DNA of 12,836 nt, from assembly GCA_012520695.1 (NCBI GenBank), contig JAAYNU010000138.1, positions 1 through 12,836 on the forward strand, given 5' to 3'. The stretch comes from Erysipelothrix sp. GTDB taxonomy: Bacteria > Bacillota_I > Bacilli_A > Erysipelotrichales > Erysipelotrichaceae. The notes beneath the pieces are model-generated. The model saw nothing but the letters and a program-made list of their open reading frames with translations. It had not been told where the DNA came from and did not search any database. Below, piece by piece: positions 1 to 7,418 of this stretch; positions within the stretch are counted from its first letter, which is position 1, and every line of letters begins with the position of its first letter. The translations under genes were made by a program, and so were the position numbers.

Positions 1-101
1 AACGACTTGAGAAAGAAATGCGTGAAGCAGCAGCTCTACTTGATTTCGAAAGAGCGGCTCAACTTCGAGATATTGTATTGGAAATGAAATCAGAATTATA
101 A
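1..101 (+). CDS. uvrB: UvrB C-terminal end (partial, 5' end outside window)
   Basis: The open frame beginning at base 3 encodes 32 residues ending in TAA at 99-101. The peptide contains LEKEMREAAALLDFERAAQL followed by RDIVLEMKSEL, which matches the UVR motif at the C-terminus of excinuclease subunit B. In UvrB this helical hairpin contacts UvrC, so that the UvrB-UvrC complex can make the 3' incision during nucleotide excision repair in the cytoplasm. Only this final domain is visible; the helicase-like domains lie upstream of the window. The position directly before uvrA is the usual Firmicute arrangement and supports the call. A terminator-like hairpin follows 8 bases after the stop, so uvrA seems also to have its own promoter. 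Confidence 0.9.
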   Translation, partial: RLEKEMREAAALLDFERAAQLRDIVLEMKSEL

Positions 102-109
102 AATAGAAT

Positions 110-142
110 GGCAAGCGACTCAGGGGAGTGTTTGCCTTTTAA
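110..142 (+). terminator. Rho-independent terminator after uvrB
   Basis: The arms 110-121 and 126-136 can form an 11-bp stem (two G-U pairs and one bulged A at 118) closed by a 4-base loop, followed by TTTTAA. The U-run is short, so termination may be incomplete and some read-through into uvrA is possible. Confidence 0.65.
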
Positions 143-259
143 TTACACGATCAATGGTAAATAATAAAACGATTTAAATTTATGTTCAGGTGTTAAAGTT
201 TATGTTAGAATTCCCAAAAAAACAGCCTGAGTACGTGAGAACCACGCCAATGGAAAGCA

Positions 260-268
260 TGATATAAT
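260..268 (+). promoter_or_regulatory. Extended -10 promoter for the uvrA operon
   Basis: TGATATAAT gives a consensus TATAAT (263-268) with an upstream TG one base away, which is an extended -10. No good -35 hexamer is seen at the usual distance. A GGAGG ribosome site at 281-285 sits 9 bases before the uvrA ATG. I looked for a Gram-positive LexA/DinR box (GAAC-N4-GTTC) in 102-294 and did not see one. Confidence 0.65.
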
Positions 269-294
269 AGTATTAATCTTGGAGGTCTACATAT

Positions 295-3111
295 ATGCGT
301 AATAATAAAATTGTAATTAAAGGTGCTAAAGAAAATAACTTAAAAAATATTGATTTAGAAATTCCTCGCGATAAGTTAATTATCATGACGGGTCTATCAG
401 GCTCAGGGAAGACATCCCTAGCATTTGATACCATTTATGCGGAAGGTCAACGACGTTATGTTGAAAGTCTTTCGTCATATGCGCGTCAGTTTCTTGGAAA
501 TATGGAAAAGCCAGATGTTGAACTCATTGAAGGGCTATCACCATCTATCGCAATTGATCAAAAAACAACATCCAATAACCCGCGTTCAACCGTCGGTACT
601 GTAACGGAGATCTATGATTATCTTCGCCTTTTGTATGCGCGAGTGGGTGTTCCTTACTGTCCAATTCATGGTCATGAGATTACATCTCAAACCGTTAAAC
701 AAATGGTGGATCGAATCATGTCCTTTGATATGGGTGCTCGATTAGAAATACTTGCCCCGATTATTAAAGATCAAAAAGGTGAACACAAAGATGTATTAGA
801 AGACCTTCGAAAAAAAGGGTTTATCCGTGTATACATTAATGATAAATTAGTTTTATTGGAAGATAATCCAGTACTTGAAAAGAATGAACGCCATACTATT
901 TCAGTGGTAGTGGATCGTATTATCTTAAAAGATGATTCACGATTCAGATTATCTGACTCTTTAGAAACAGCAATTAAACTTTCAGATGGTGTCGTTAACG
1001 TAAAAATTGGTGAAGAGATTCTCGTATTCTCCGCAAAGTTCGCATGTCCTACATGTGGGTTCTCGATTGCTTCGATTGAACCGCGTTTATTTTCATTCAA
1101 CGCGCCAATTGGTGCTTGCCACAACTGTAATGGTTTAGGGATTACACAATCCGTTGATGTGGAGTTCTTAATACCAGATCCAACACTATCAATTCATGAA
1201 GGTGGGATTCGTTATTATAAGAACATCGTAAGTACTCAAAATATCGAATGGCAAACATTTGAAACTTTAATGAAGTTTGCGAAGGTTGATGGTGATAAAC
1301 CCATCAATAAACTAACAAAGCGTCAGCTTGATATTCTATTGTATGGTTCAGTCGTTCCGGTCAAATACATTATTGAATCACGTTCAGGAAATGCATTTCA
1401 TCGCAATGAACCGATTGAAGGAATCGTTAACCTAATTGAACGTCGTCACCGCGACACATCATCCTCTTCATCTCGTGAATGGTATGCATCATTCATGTCG
1501 GAGTCAGTATGTACTGTTTGTTCAGGAACACGTTTGAATGAACAAGCTTTATCATTTAAAGTTGGGGGATTGAATATTTCTGAGTTTACACAACAATCCA
1601 TTAGCGAAGCACTTGATTTCATGGACCAGCTTGAATTGGATGAGATGAAAGCTTCCATCGCTGACTTGGTTATTAAAGAAGTAGTATCACGACTTACATT
1701 CCTTAAGGATGTAGGATTAGAATACTTAACACTGGATCGAATTGCGGGAAGTATGTCCGGTGGAGAAAGTCAGCGTATCCGACTCGCAACTCAAATTGGG
1801 TCTCGTTTGACGGGAGTACTTTATGTTCTTGATGAGCCCTCAATTGGACTTCACCAAAGAGATAATGCGCGTTTAATTGAAACACTTAAAAATATGAGAG
1901 ATTTAGGAAACACCTTAATCGTGGTTGAACATGATGAGGAAACAATGGAAGCAGCTGATTGGATCGTCGATATTGGACCGGGTGCTGGTGAATTGGGTGG
2001 TGAAGTCATTCATAATGGAACCATCGAATCGATTAAAGAGAACGATGATTCACTGACTGGATTATACTTATCCGGTAAGCGTAAGATTGTGGTTCCTGAA
2101 CACCGTCGAAAAGGTAATAAATTGTTTCTTGAAGTTAAAGGGGCAAGTGAAAATAATTTAAAAAATGTGAATGTGAAGTTCCCACTGGGGACGCTGATGG
2201 CCGTTACTGGTGTATCGGGATCAGGTAAGAGTTCATTAATTAATGAAGTGTTATCGAAGTCGATTTACCAAGCCTTGGGTCGTGTGCGCATGAAGCCAGG
2301 AAAACATAAATCAATTAAGGGTCTTGAGAACATTGATAAGCTGATTACGATTAATCAAAACCCAATTGGTCGAACACCGCGTTCAAACCCAGCAACGTAT
2401 ACGGGGGTCTTTGATGATATTCGTGATTTATTTGCGAAGTCACCAGAAGCTAAGATGCGTGGTTATGACAAAGGTCGCTTTTCATTTAACGTGAAGGGGG
2501 GTCGTTGTGAGGTTTGTAAGGGAGATGGTGTGAAGCGTATTTCAATGCACTTCTTACCGGATGTCTATGTGAAGTGTACAGAGTGTGATGGTAAACGTTA
2601 CAACGATGAAACGCTTCAAGTAGTATTCAAAGATAAATCAATCTTTGATGTTCTTGATATGAGCATTGATGAAGGGGTTGAGTTCTTCAGTTCAATCTCG
2701 AAGATTCGCACGGGGTTACAGACTTTGAAGGATGTTGGTTTGGGCTATATCAAACTGGGGCAATCCGCTACGACCTTGTCGGGTGGTGAAGCACAGCGTG
2801 TTAAGTTAGCATCTGAACTTCAAAGACCTTCTACTGGTAAAACTTTGTTTGTGCTTGATGAGCCGACGACGGGTCTTCATTCCTATGATGTAGAGAAATT
2901 GATTATGGTATTACAGCGCATCGTTGATGCTGGGGATAGTGTTCTCGTGATTGAGCACAACCTTGATGTTATTAAATCCGCGGACTGGGTTATTGATTTA
3001 GGTCCTGAGGGTGGCGATGGCGGTGGAATGGTCATTGCGAAGGGAACTCCAGAACAGATTGCGAAGGTTGAGGGTTCTTATACTGGTTATTATCTAAAGA
3101 ATGTATTATAA
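295..3111 (+). CDS. uvrA: UvrA, excinuclease ABC subunit A
   Basis: This is the damage-recognition ATPase of nucleotide excision repair. A UvrA dimer scans DNA and loads UvrB at lesions. The 938-residue length is normal for the family. The first ABC module has Walker A GLSGSGKT at 33-40, a zinc module with C251/C254 and C275/C278, and the signature MSGGESQR around 487-494. The second has Walker A GVSGSGKS at 639-646, a zinc module with C738/C741 and C761/C764, and the signature LSGGE at 828-832. Both Walker B segments (VLDEPS and VLDEPTTGL) are present. The start is the ATG 9 bases after GGAGG. All key residues are intact, so it should be active. The next gene, hprK, begins 16 bases after the stop with no terminator between, so uvrA probably heads an operon that also carries carbon-control genes. 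Confidence 0.97.
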   Translation: MRNNKIVIKGAKENNLKNIDLEIPRDKLIIMTGLSGSGKTSLAFDTIYAEGQRRYVESLSSYARQFLGNMEKPDVELIEGLSPSIAIDQKTTSNNPRSTVGTVTEIYDYLRLLYARVGVPYCPIHGHEITSQTVKQMVDRIMSFDMGARLEILAPIIKDQKGEHKDVLEDLRKKGFIRVYINDKLVLLEDNPVLEKNERHTISVVVDRIILKDDSRFRLSDSLETAIKLSDGVVNVKIGEEILVFSAKFACPTCGFSIASIEPRLFSFNAPIGACHNCNGLGITQSVDVEFLIPDPTLSIHEGGIRYYKNIVSTQNIEWQTFETLMKFAKVDGDKPINKLTKRQLDILLYGSVVPVKYIIESRSGNAFHRNEPIEGIVNLIERRHRDTSSSSSREWYASFMSESVCTVCSGTRLNEQALSFKVGGLNISEFTQQSISEALDFMDQLELDEMKASIADLVIKEVVSRLTFLKDVGLEYLTLDRIAGSMSGGESQRIRLATQIGSRLTGVLYVLDEPSIGLHQRDNARLIETLKNMRDLGNTLIVVEHDEETMEAADWIVDIGPGAGELGGEVIHNGTIESIKENDDSLTGLYLSGKRKIVVPEHRRKGNKLFLEVKGASENNLKNVNVKFPLGTLMAVTGVSGSGKSSLINEVLSKSIYQALGRVRMKPGKHKSIKGLENIDKLITINQNPIGRTPRSNPATYTGVFDDIRDLFAKSPEAKMRGYDKGRFSFNVKGGRCEVCKGDGVKRISMHFLPDVYVKCTECDGKRYNDETLQVVFKDKSIFDVLDMSIDEGVEFFSSISKIRTGLQTLKDVGLGYIKLGQSATTLSGGEAQRVKLASELQRPSTGKTLFVLDEPTTGLHSYDVEKLIMVLQRIVDAGDSVLVIEHNLDVIKSADWVIDLGPEGGDGGGMVIAKGTPEQIAKVEGSYTGYYLKNVL

Positions 3112-3127
3112 CGAGGAGGATTTAGAC

Positions 3128-4072
3128 ATGAGTGAAAGAAACAGTTGTGATGTTCGTTTAATAAAAGAACATTTTGGGTTGGAACAAGTATGTGGTGATG
3201 ATGGGTCTCTTGATCGTTTAGTAATGGTTCCGAATACAAATCGTCCGGGTCTTGAATTGACGGGGTTCTTTGCACACGCAGAACCGAAACGAATCGTCAT
3301 CCTTGGGAACAAAGAAACAGCATTTCTGAAGACCTTGTCTGAAGAAAATCAATTGGAGCGCTTTGATTTTCTTTGCAACGACGACGAAACACCTTTTGTA
3401 CTTGTAACGAGTGGGAACCCGGTTCCGAAATCATTGGAGACAGTTGCTTCAAGGAAAAATATACCGGTCTTCGTATCTAAAGAGAAGAGTTCTTCCATTA
3501 TGGTGGCGCTTGTAACGTACCTTGATGAAGTATTAGCAATTCAGGATAACGTTCACGGCGTCTTAATGAACGTTTTCGGTAAAGGGGTCTTAATTATTGG
3601 TGAATCCGGTATGGGTAAGTCAGAAGTTGCGCTTGAGTTAATTCTTCGTGGGCATGCACTGATTGCGGATGATCGCGTGGATATTTCGCGTGTGAAGGAT
3701 TCAATTCTTGGGACAGCTCCTTACTTATTAAAAGGAATGCTTGAAATTCGTGGAATTGGAATCATTGATACGACGCAAATGTTTGGTGTGAATGCATACC
3801 TTGAACAAATTGCGATTGATTTCGTTGTTGAGTTCAGAAAATGGGATGACAATGCTGAGTATCTACGTGTTGGTATTGAGGAACAAGCTTACTTCCCAGC
3901 GCTTGGCTTGGATATTCCGCGTCTTGTGTTCCCAGTTAAAGAAGGGCGTAACTTGTCGGTCTTAGTTGAGTCGGCTGTTCGTGACTTCATGATGAAACAA
4001 CGTGGGATCAACTCTGCGAAATTGTTTGATGAACGAGTAATAGAATACATTGAATTGCAAAACAAAAAATAG
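3128..4072 (+). CDS. hprK: HPr kinase/phosphorylase
   Basis: This bifunctional cytoplasmic enzyme uses ATP to phosphorylate HPr on a regulatory serine, and removes that phosphate by phosphorolysis, releasing pyrophosphate. It is the sensor of carbon catabolite repression in Firmicutes. The start chosen is ATG 3128, because a strong GAGGAGGA at 3113-3120 sits 7 bases upstream. An in-frame ATG at 3101 lies inside uvrA and has no ribosome site. The resulting 314 residues fit the usual length of about 310. The C-terminal catalytic half shows His143 in HGVLM, Walker A GESGMGKS at 158-165, the ADDRV segment at 180-184 and the family signature LEIRGIGIID. The N-terminal half is the more variable regulatory domain. 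The next gene, the lgt-ppaX fusion, starts 12 bases after the stop. A PpaX-type phosphatase beside HprK makes sense because it would remove the pyrophosphate product. Confidence 0.95.
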   Translation: MSERNSCDVRLIKEHFGLEQVCGDDGSLDRLVMVPNTNRPGLELTGFFAHAEPKRIVILGNKETAFLKTLSEENQLERFDFLCNDDETPFVLVTSGNPVPKSLETVASRKNIPVFVSKEKSSSIMVALVTYLDEVLAIQDNVHGVLMNVFGKGVLIIGESGMGKSEVALELILRGHALIADDRVDISRVKDSILGTAPYLLKGMLEIRGIGIIDTTQMFGVNAYLEQIAIDFVVEFRKWDDNAEYLRVGIEEQAYFPALGLDIPRLVFPVKEGRNLSVLVESAVRDFMMKQRGINSAKLFDERVIEYIELQNKK

Positions 4073-4084
4073 GAGATATAGTTA

Positions 4085-5545
4085 ATGATAAAATTTTTCC
4101 CGGATACTAAAATTTTTCTTCAAATAGGGCCTTTATCCATTGCCTGGTACGCCGTCTTCATTATGACGGGTGCTTATATCGCTTACATCGTAAGTGCGAA
4201 GAATTTAAAGAAGGCTGGTTATTTCAGTGAAGACATCGAGAATGTCTTCATGGGGGCTTTATTGAGTGGTTTCTTAGGTGCTCGTTTGTGGTATGTTCTA
4301 TTCTATAATTTCACAACGTATCTGAAGGATCCGATTTCAATTTTAAGAATCCAGGATGGGGGTCTCGCAATTCAGGGGGGGCTCTTCGCGGGTGTTGCGT
4401 TTGGCTATTGGTATGCGAAGCGTAAGAACCTCAATTTCTGGCACTGGGCTGACATGGTCGTTCCAAACATCTTGATTGCGCAAGCACTGGGTCGTTGGGG
4501 TAACTTCATGAACCAAGAGGCTTTTGGTGGTGTTGTGAGTGAAGGTTTCTATAAATACTTCCCGCTTTGGTTTAAAGATATGATGTTTATTGATGGTGCC
4601 TATCGTATGCCGACCTTCTTCTTGGAGTCGGTTGCGAATATCATCGGTTGGATTTTAATTGTATTGGTCTTAAAGAAAGTTACAAAACTTAAACGTGGTG
4701 ACTTAGTGTATGCCTATATGATGTGGTATGGTGTGACGCGCTTCTTTATTGAAGGTTTGCGTACTGACAGCCTGATGTTCCTTGGGGTGATTCGCATTGC
4801 GCAACTTGTCTCTGTGGTCTTTGTGGTCCTGGGGATTCTTGGATTTATGGGTGTCTTCAGGAAGTTTACGAAGTCTCCTAAGCCTGCCATTCTGTTTGAT
4901 TTTGATGGAACAATTATGGATACGGAAGCTTGTATCGTTGAATCCTATAAAGCAGTCTTTGAAAATCACAGACCGGGTTATGTCTTAAGTTCTGATGAAT
5001 TGAATTCATTCATTGGGCCAAGTCTTGTCGCTACCTTCAGTCGTTATTTCGATGATCATTTAATCGATGAGTTGGTGCTTGAATATCGAACACTGAATCA
5101 TGAGCTTCATGATAAGCATGTACGTCCGATGGATGGTGCGATAGAGCTTCTTGATGCACTTCATGAAGAAGGGTATCCATTAGGGATTGTATCGAATAAA
5201 GCTTATTCTTCACTTCAACTTGGTTTAAGACAGTGGGATATGGAAAAATATTTTGATGTTGTATTGGGTATTGATGATTTTGAAATTGCGAAACCGGATC
5301 CTAAAGGAATCAATGACGCTTTTGAAAAGATGGCTGTGCAACGTGGCTCTTCAATCTACGTTGGGGACGCTGTAACTGATATTATTGCGGCTCAAAGGGC
5401 AGGTTCGTTTACAATCGGCTATGTCTTTGATAAAATACGTGAGCAAAGTCTCATTGACTCTGAAGCGAATCGTGTCATATATGATTTACGAGAAATTCTT
5501 GAAATATTGAAGGAGGATCACGAATGGACAACAAATATGATGTAA
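4085..5545 (+). CDS. lgt: Lgt-HAD fusion: prolipoprotein diacylglyceryl transferase joined to a PpaX-like phosphatase
   Basis: The 486-residue product has two parts. Residues 1 to about 262 are Lgt, the polytopic membrane enzyme that moves diacylglycerol from phosphatidylglycerol to the lipobox cysteine of prolipoproteins. Seen here are several hydrophobic segments, GGLAIQGGL (93-101), GRWGNFMNQE (136-145) and the late arginine R226 in GLRTDS. Residues from about 268 to the end are a HAD-superfamily hydrolase with nucleophile D272 and D274 in DFDGT, S370, K403 in AKPDP and acidic D428/D432 in VGDAVTD. A short basic linker (RKFTKSPK) joins them. Next to hprK the HAD part is best read as PpaX-like pyrophosphatase, because hprK-lgt-ppaX is the Bacillus order; the substrate is inferred. 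Family topology would put the Lgt C-terminus, and so the HAD domain, in the cytoplasm. Gln97 stands where Lgt of E. coli has histidine. AGGAGA at 4071-4076 precedes the ATG. The 3' end overlaps trxB by 22 bases. Confidence 0.9.
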   Translation: MIKFFPDTKIFLQIGPLSIAWYAVFIMTGAYIAYIVSAKNLKKAGYFSEDIENVFMGALLSGFLGARLWYVLFYNFTTYLKDPISILRIQDGGLAIQGGLFAGVAFGYWYAKRKNLNFWHWADMVVPNILIAQALGRWGNFMNQEAFGGVVSEGFYKYFPLWFKDMMFIDGAYRMPTFFLESVANIIGWILIVLVLKKVTKLKRGDLVYAYMMWYGVTRFFIEGLRTDSLMFLGVIRIAQLVSVVFVVLGILGFMGVFRKFTKSPKPAILFDFDGTIMDTEACIVESYKAVFENHRPGYVLSSDELNSFIGPSLVATFSRYFDDHLIDELVLEYRTLNHELHDKHVRPMDGAIELLDALHEEGYPLGIVSNKAYSSLQLGLRQWDMEKYFDVVLGIDDFEIAKPDPKGINDAFEKMAVQRGSSIYVGDAVTDIIAAQRAGSFTIGYVFDKIREQSLIDSEANRVIYDLREILEILKEDHEWTTNMM

Positions 5546-6456
5546 TAATAATTGGTGGTGGACCTGCTGGTATGACTGCTGCTGTATATGCAGGTCGTAG
5601 TGGTATGAAAACTGCAATGCTTGAAAAAGAAGCTCCGGGTGGTAAGATGATTAAAACTCACCTTATTGAAAACTACCCTGGTGTGGATAAAATTGGGGGG
5701 GTTGACCTTTCAATGAAGATGTTTGAACATGCGAGTGCGTATGGTGCACAATATCTTTATGGAGATGTCGTAAGTATTACGGATAAAGGTGATTTCAAAA
5801 TTGTTGAAACTGCCGATGGTACACAATACGAAACGCTTGTCGTTATCGTTGCTACTGGTACTAATGAAAGAACACTAGGATTTAAGGATGATGATTTATT
5901 GTTGGGTCATGGTCTATCGTATTGCGCTGTTTGTGATGGTGCTTTCTTTAAAGAGAATGACGTAATTGTCATCGGTGGTGGGAACTCCGCATTGGAAGAG
6001 GCTGTGTACTTAACGCAGTTTGCAACTAAGGTTAACTTAGTGATTCGTCGCGACGTATTCCGTGGTGATGAATCAGCTCAACGTCAAGTTCTAGCAAATC
6101 CGAAGATTAACGTCATTCGTAAACACATTCCAGTTGATTATATTACTGAGAATGGAAAGATTGCCGGTATGAAATTCGAGAATGTTGATACCAAAGAACC
6201 ATTAGAAATTAGTGCTTCGGGTGTATTCCCTTATATTGGAGCGATTCCAGCAACCTCGTTTTTCACGGGTACGGACGTTATCGACTCTGAAGGATACATG
6301 ATTGTGAATGAAAAATTGGAATCCAGTATTCCAGGTGTGTTTGGTACGGGTGATGTGATTCAAAAACATCTTCGCCAAATTGTCACAGCAACTTCTGATG
6401 GCGCAATCGCTGCTCAGAATGCATTTTCATACATTCAAGATCTTAAATCGAAATAG
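5524..6456 (+). CDS. trxB: Thioredoxin reductase
   Basis: This cytoplasmic flavoenzyme passes electrons from NADPH through FAD and a cysteine pair to thioredoxin. The 310-residue length is typical. The N-terminal FAD site is GGGPAGMTAA from about residue 11. The redox pair is C134 and C137 in CAVC. The NADPH fold has GGGNSALEE (151-159) followed by VIRRDVFR, with the paired arginines expected for NADPH. The second FAD motif is VFGTGDV near the C-terminus, where many family members have a VFAAGD-like sequence. A strong AAGGAGGA ribosome site (about 5510-5517) lies inside the end of the lgt-HAD gene, and the two reading frames overlap by 22 bases, so translation may be coupled. It is the last gene of the uvrA operon, followed by a strong terminator. 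Confidence 0.95.
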   Translation: MDNKYDVIIIGGGPAGMTAAVYAGRSGMKTAMLEKEAPGGKMIKTHLIENYPGVDKIGGVDLSMKMFEHASAYGAQYLYGDVVSITDKGDFKIVETADGTQYETLVVIVATGTNERTLGFKDDDLLLGHGLSYCAVCDGAFFKENDVIVIGGGNSALEEAVYLTQFATKVNLVIRRDVFRGDESAQRQVLANPKINVIRKHIPVDYITENGKIAGMKFENVDTKEPLEISASGVFPYIGAIPATSFFTGTDVIDSEGYMIVNEKLESSIPGVFGTGDVIQKHLRQIVTATSDGAIAAQNAFSYIQDLKSK

Positions 6457-6465
6457 TCGTCTTCT

Positions 6466-6506
6466 ATAACCAAGCCTGTCATCGGGCTTGGTTATTTTAT
6501 TTTTTC
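6466..6506 (+). terminator. Strong rho-independent terminator after trxB
   Basis: ATAACCAAGCC (6466-6476) pairs perfectly with GGCTTGGTTAT (6485-6495), an 11-bp stem with an 8-base loop. A T-rich tail (TTTATTTTTT) follows at once. It closes the uvrA-hprK-lgt-trxB operon. Confidence 0.92.
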
Positions 6507-6523
6507 TTCTCGGTCCATAATTT

Positions 6524-6532
6524 TGCTATAAT
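6524..6532 (+). promoter_or_regulatory. Extended -10 promoter for rapZ-yvcK-whiA
   Basis: TGCTATAAT contains a consensus TATAAT (6527-6532) with an extended TG. The -35 region at the expected place is T-rich and poor. The rapZ ATG is only 22 bases past the -10 end, leaving a very short leader that holds GAGGTGA at 6541-6547. Confidence 0.7.
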
Positions 6533-6554
6533 AGACGTAAGAGGTGATGAGTCA

Positions 6555-7418
6555 ATGACACAAAATAAAGTAATATTGGTATCGGGCCTTTCGGGTGCGG
6601 GTAAAACGTCATCGATGGCTGTCTTGGAAGATCTGGGCTATCATTGTATTGACCGATTTCCTGCAATGCTCCTGGAGCATTTAGTTGATGAAGTGAATGA
6701 GCTCAAAGATGCTCGTTTTTCGAATTTGGCACTGAGTGTTTCGGCCACTGATTTCAATGCGTTTTATCATGCTTTTAAAGCGGTGGACTGTGAACTGATT
6801 GTTCTCTTTTTAGACGCATCGAAAGAGCAATTACTACTTCGCTATAAATACAACCGTAGAAACCATCCCCTGATTGTTGCGAATCTCGCAAACAGTTTGG
6901 AAGAGGCGATTGATTATGAAATCGATGAATTCTCATTGATTAAATCGAATGCTACGATTATTATTGATACAACATTTTTATCACAACAAAAATTGAGTTC
7001 TCGTATTGAGCGCTTTTTCAAGATGGAAGGAAAGGACTCATCACTTTCCATTTCGTTTATTTCATTTGGATACAGAAAAGGTTTACCCATGGATGCGGAC
7101 TTAGTCATCGATGTTCGATTCTTAACGAATCCTTACTGGGAAGATTCACTGCGTTCAAAATCTGGTAATGATCCTGAGGTCTATAATTTTGTATTGAATG
7201 ATCCACGTACCCAGGAGTTTATTGTGCAGTTTGAAGCGTATTTAAACTATACTCTGGGACTTTATAAGGAACAGTCAAAACATCACTTAACGGTTGCGAT
7301 TGGATGTACGGGTGGACAACACCGTTCCGTATCCATTACAAATTACTTGTTTGATACTTATCGTAAAGAGTACACAGTTTACAAAGATCATCGCGATGCG
7401 GTGGAGGAGTATGTATGA
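6555..7418 (+). CDS. rapZ: RapZ/YvcJ family nucleotide-binding protein
   Basis: The product is a P-loop protein of the RapZ (YvcJ) family, 287 residues, the normal length. In E. coli RapZ senses glucosamine-6-phosphate and acts as an RNA adaptor controlling glmS; in Bacillus YvcJ binds nucleotides and affects competence, and the exact role here is not shown by the sequence. The N-terminal domain has Walker A GLSGAGKT at 11-18 and the family segment FLDASKEQLLLRY followed by RRNHPL. The C-terminal domain has SFGYRKGLP, DVRFLTNPYW and GCTGGQHRSV from residue 250, the most conserved part of the family. Its TGA overlaps the ATG of yvcK in ATGA, so the two are translationally coupled. The neighbours yvcK and whiA form the classic Firmicute trio with it. 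Confidence 0.95.
   Translation: MTQNKVILVSGLSGAGKTSSMAVLEDLGYHCIDRFPAMLLEHLVDEVNELKDARFSNLALSVSATDFNAFYHAFKAVDCELIVLFLDASKEQLLLRYKYNRRNHPLIVANLANSLEEAIDYEIDEFSLIKSNATIIIDTTFLSQQKLSSRIERFFKMEGKDSSLSISFISFGYRKGLPMDADLVIDVRFLTNPYWEDSLRSKSGNDPEVYNFVLNDPRTQEFIVQFEAYLNYTLGLYKEQSKHHLTVAIGCTGGQHRSVSITNYLFDTYRKEYTVYKDHRDAVEEYV

Noticed and set aside
102..294. LexA/DinR box or small gene between uvrB and uvrA
   Set aside because: No GAAC-N4-GTTC palindrome is present, and the few ATG frames are only a handful of codons without ribosome sites.
771..1124. Minus-strand open frame inside uvrA and similar reverse frames inside other genes
   Set aside because: They lie opposite well-conserved coding sequence, have no promoter or ribosome site, and the peptides look like no known family.
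3101..3127. Earlier ATG for hprK inside the end of uvrA
   Set aside because: It has no ribosome site and would add nine residues not expected for HprK, while GAGGAGGA lies 7 bases before ATG 3128.
4847..4849. Internal ATG that could start a separate HAD protein
   Set aside because: The upstream bases hold only a weak G-rich stretch with poor spacing, and it lies in the last hydrophobic segment of Lgt. It remains a possible minor product.
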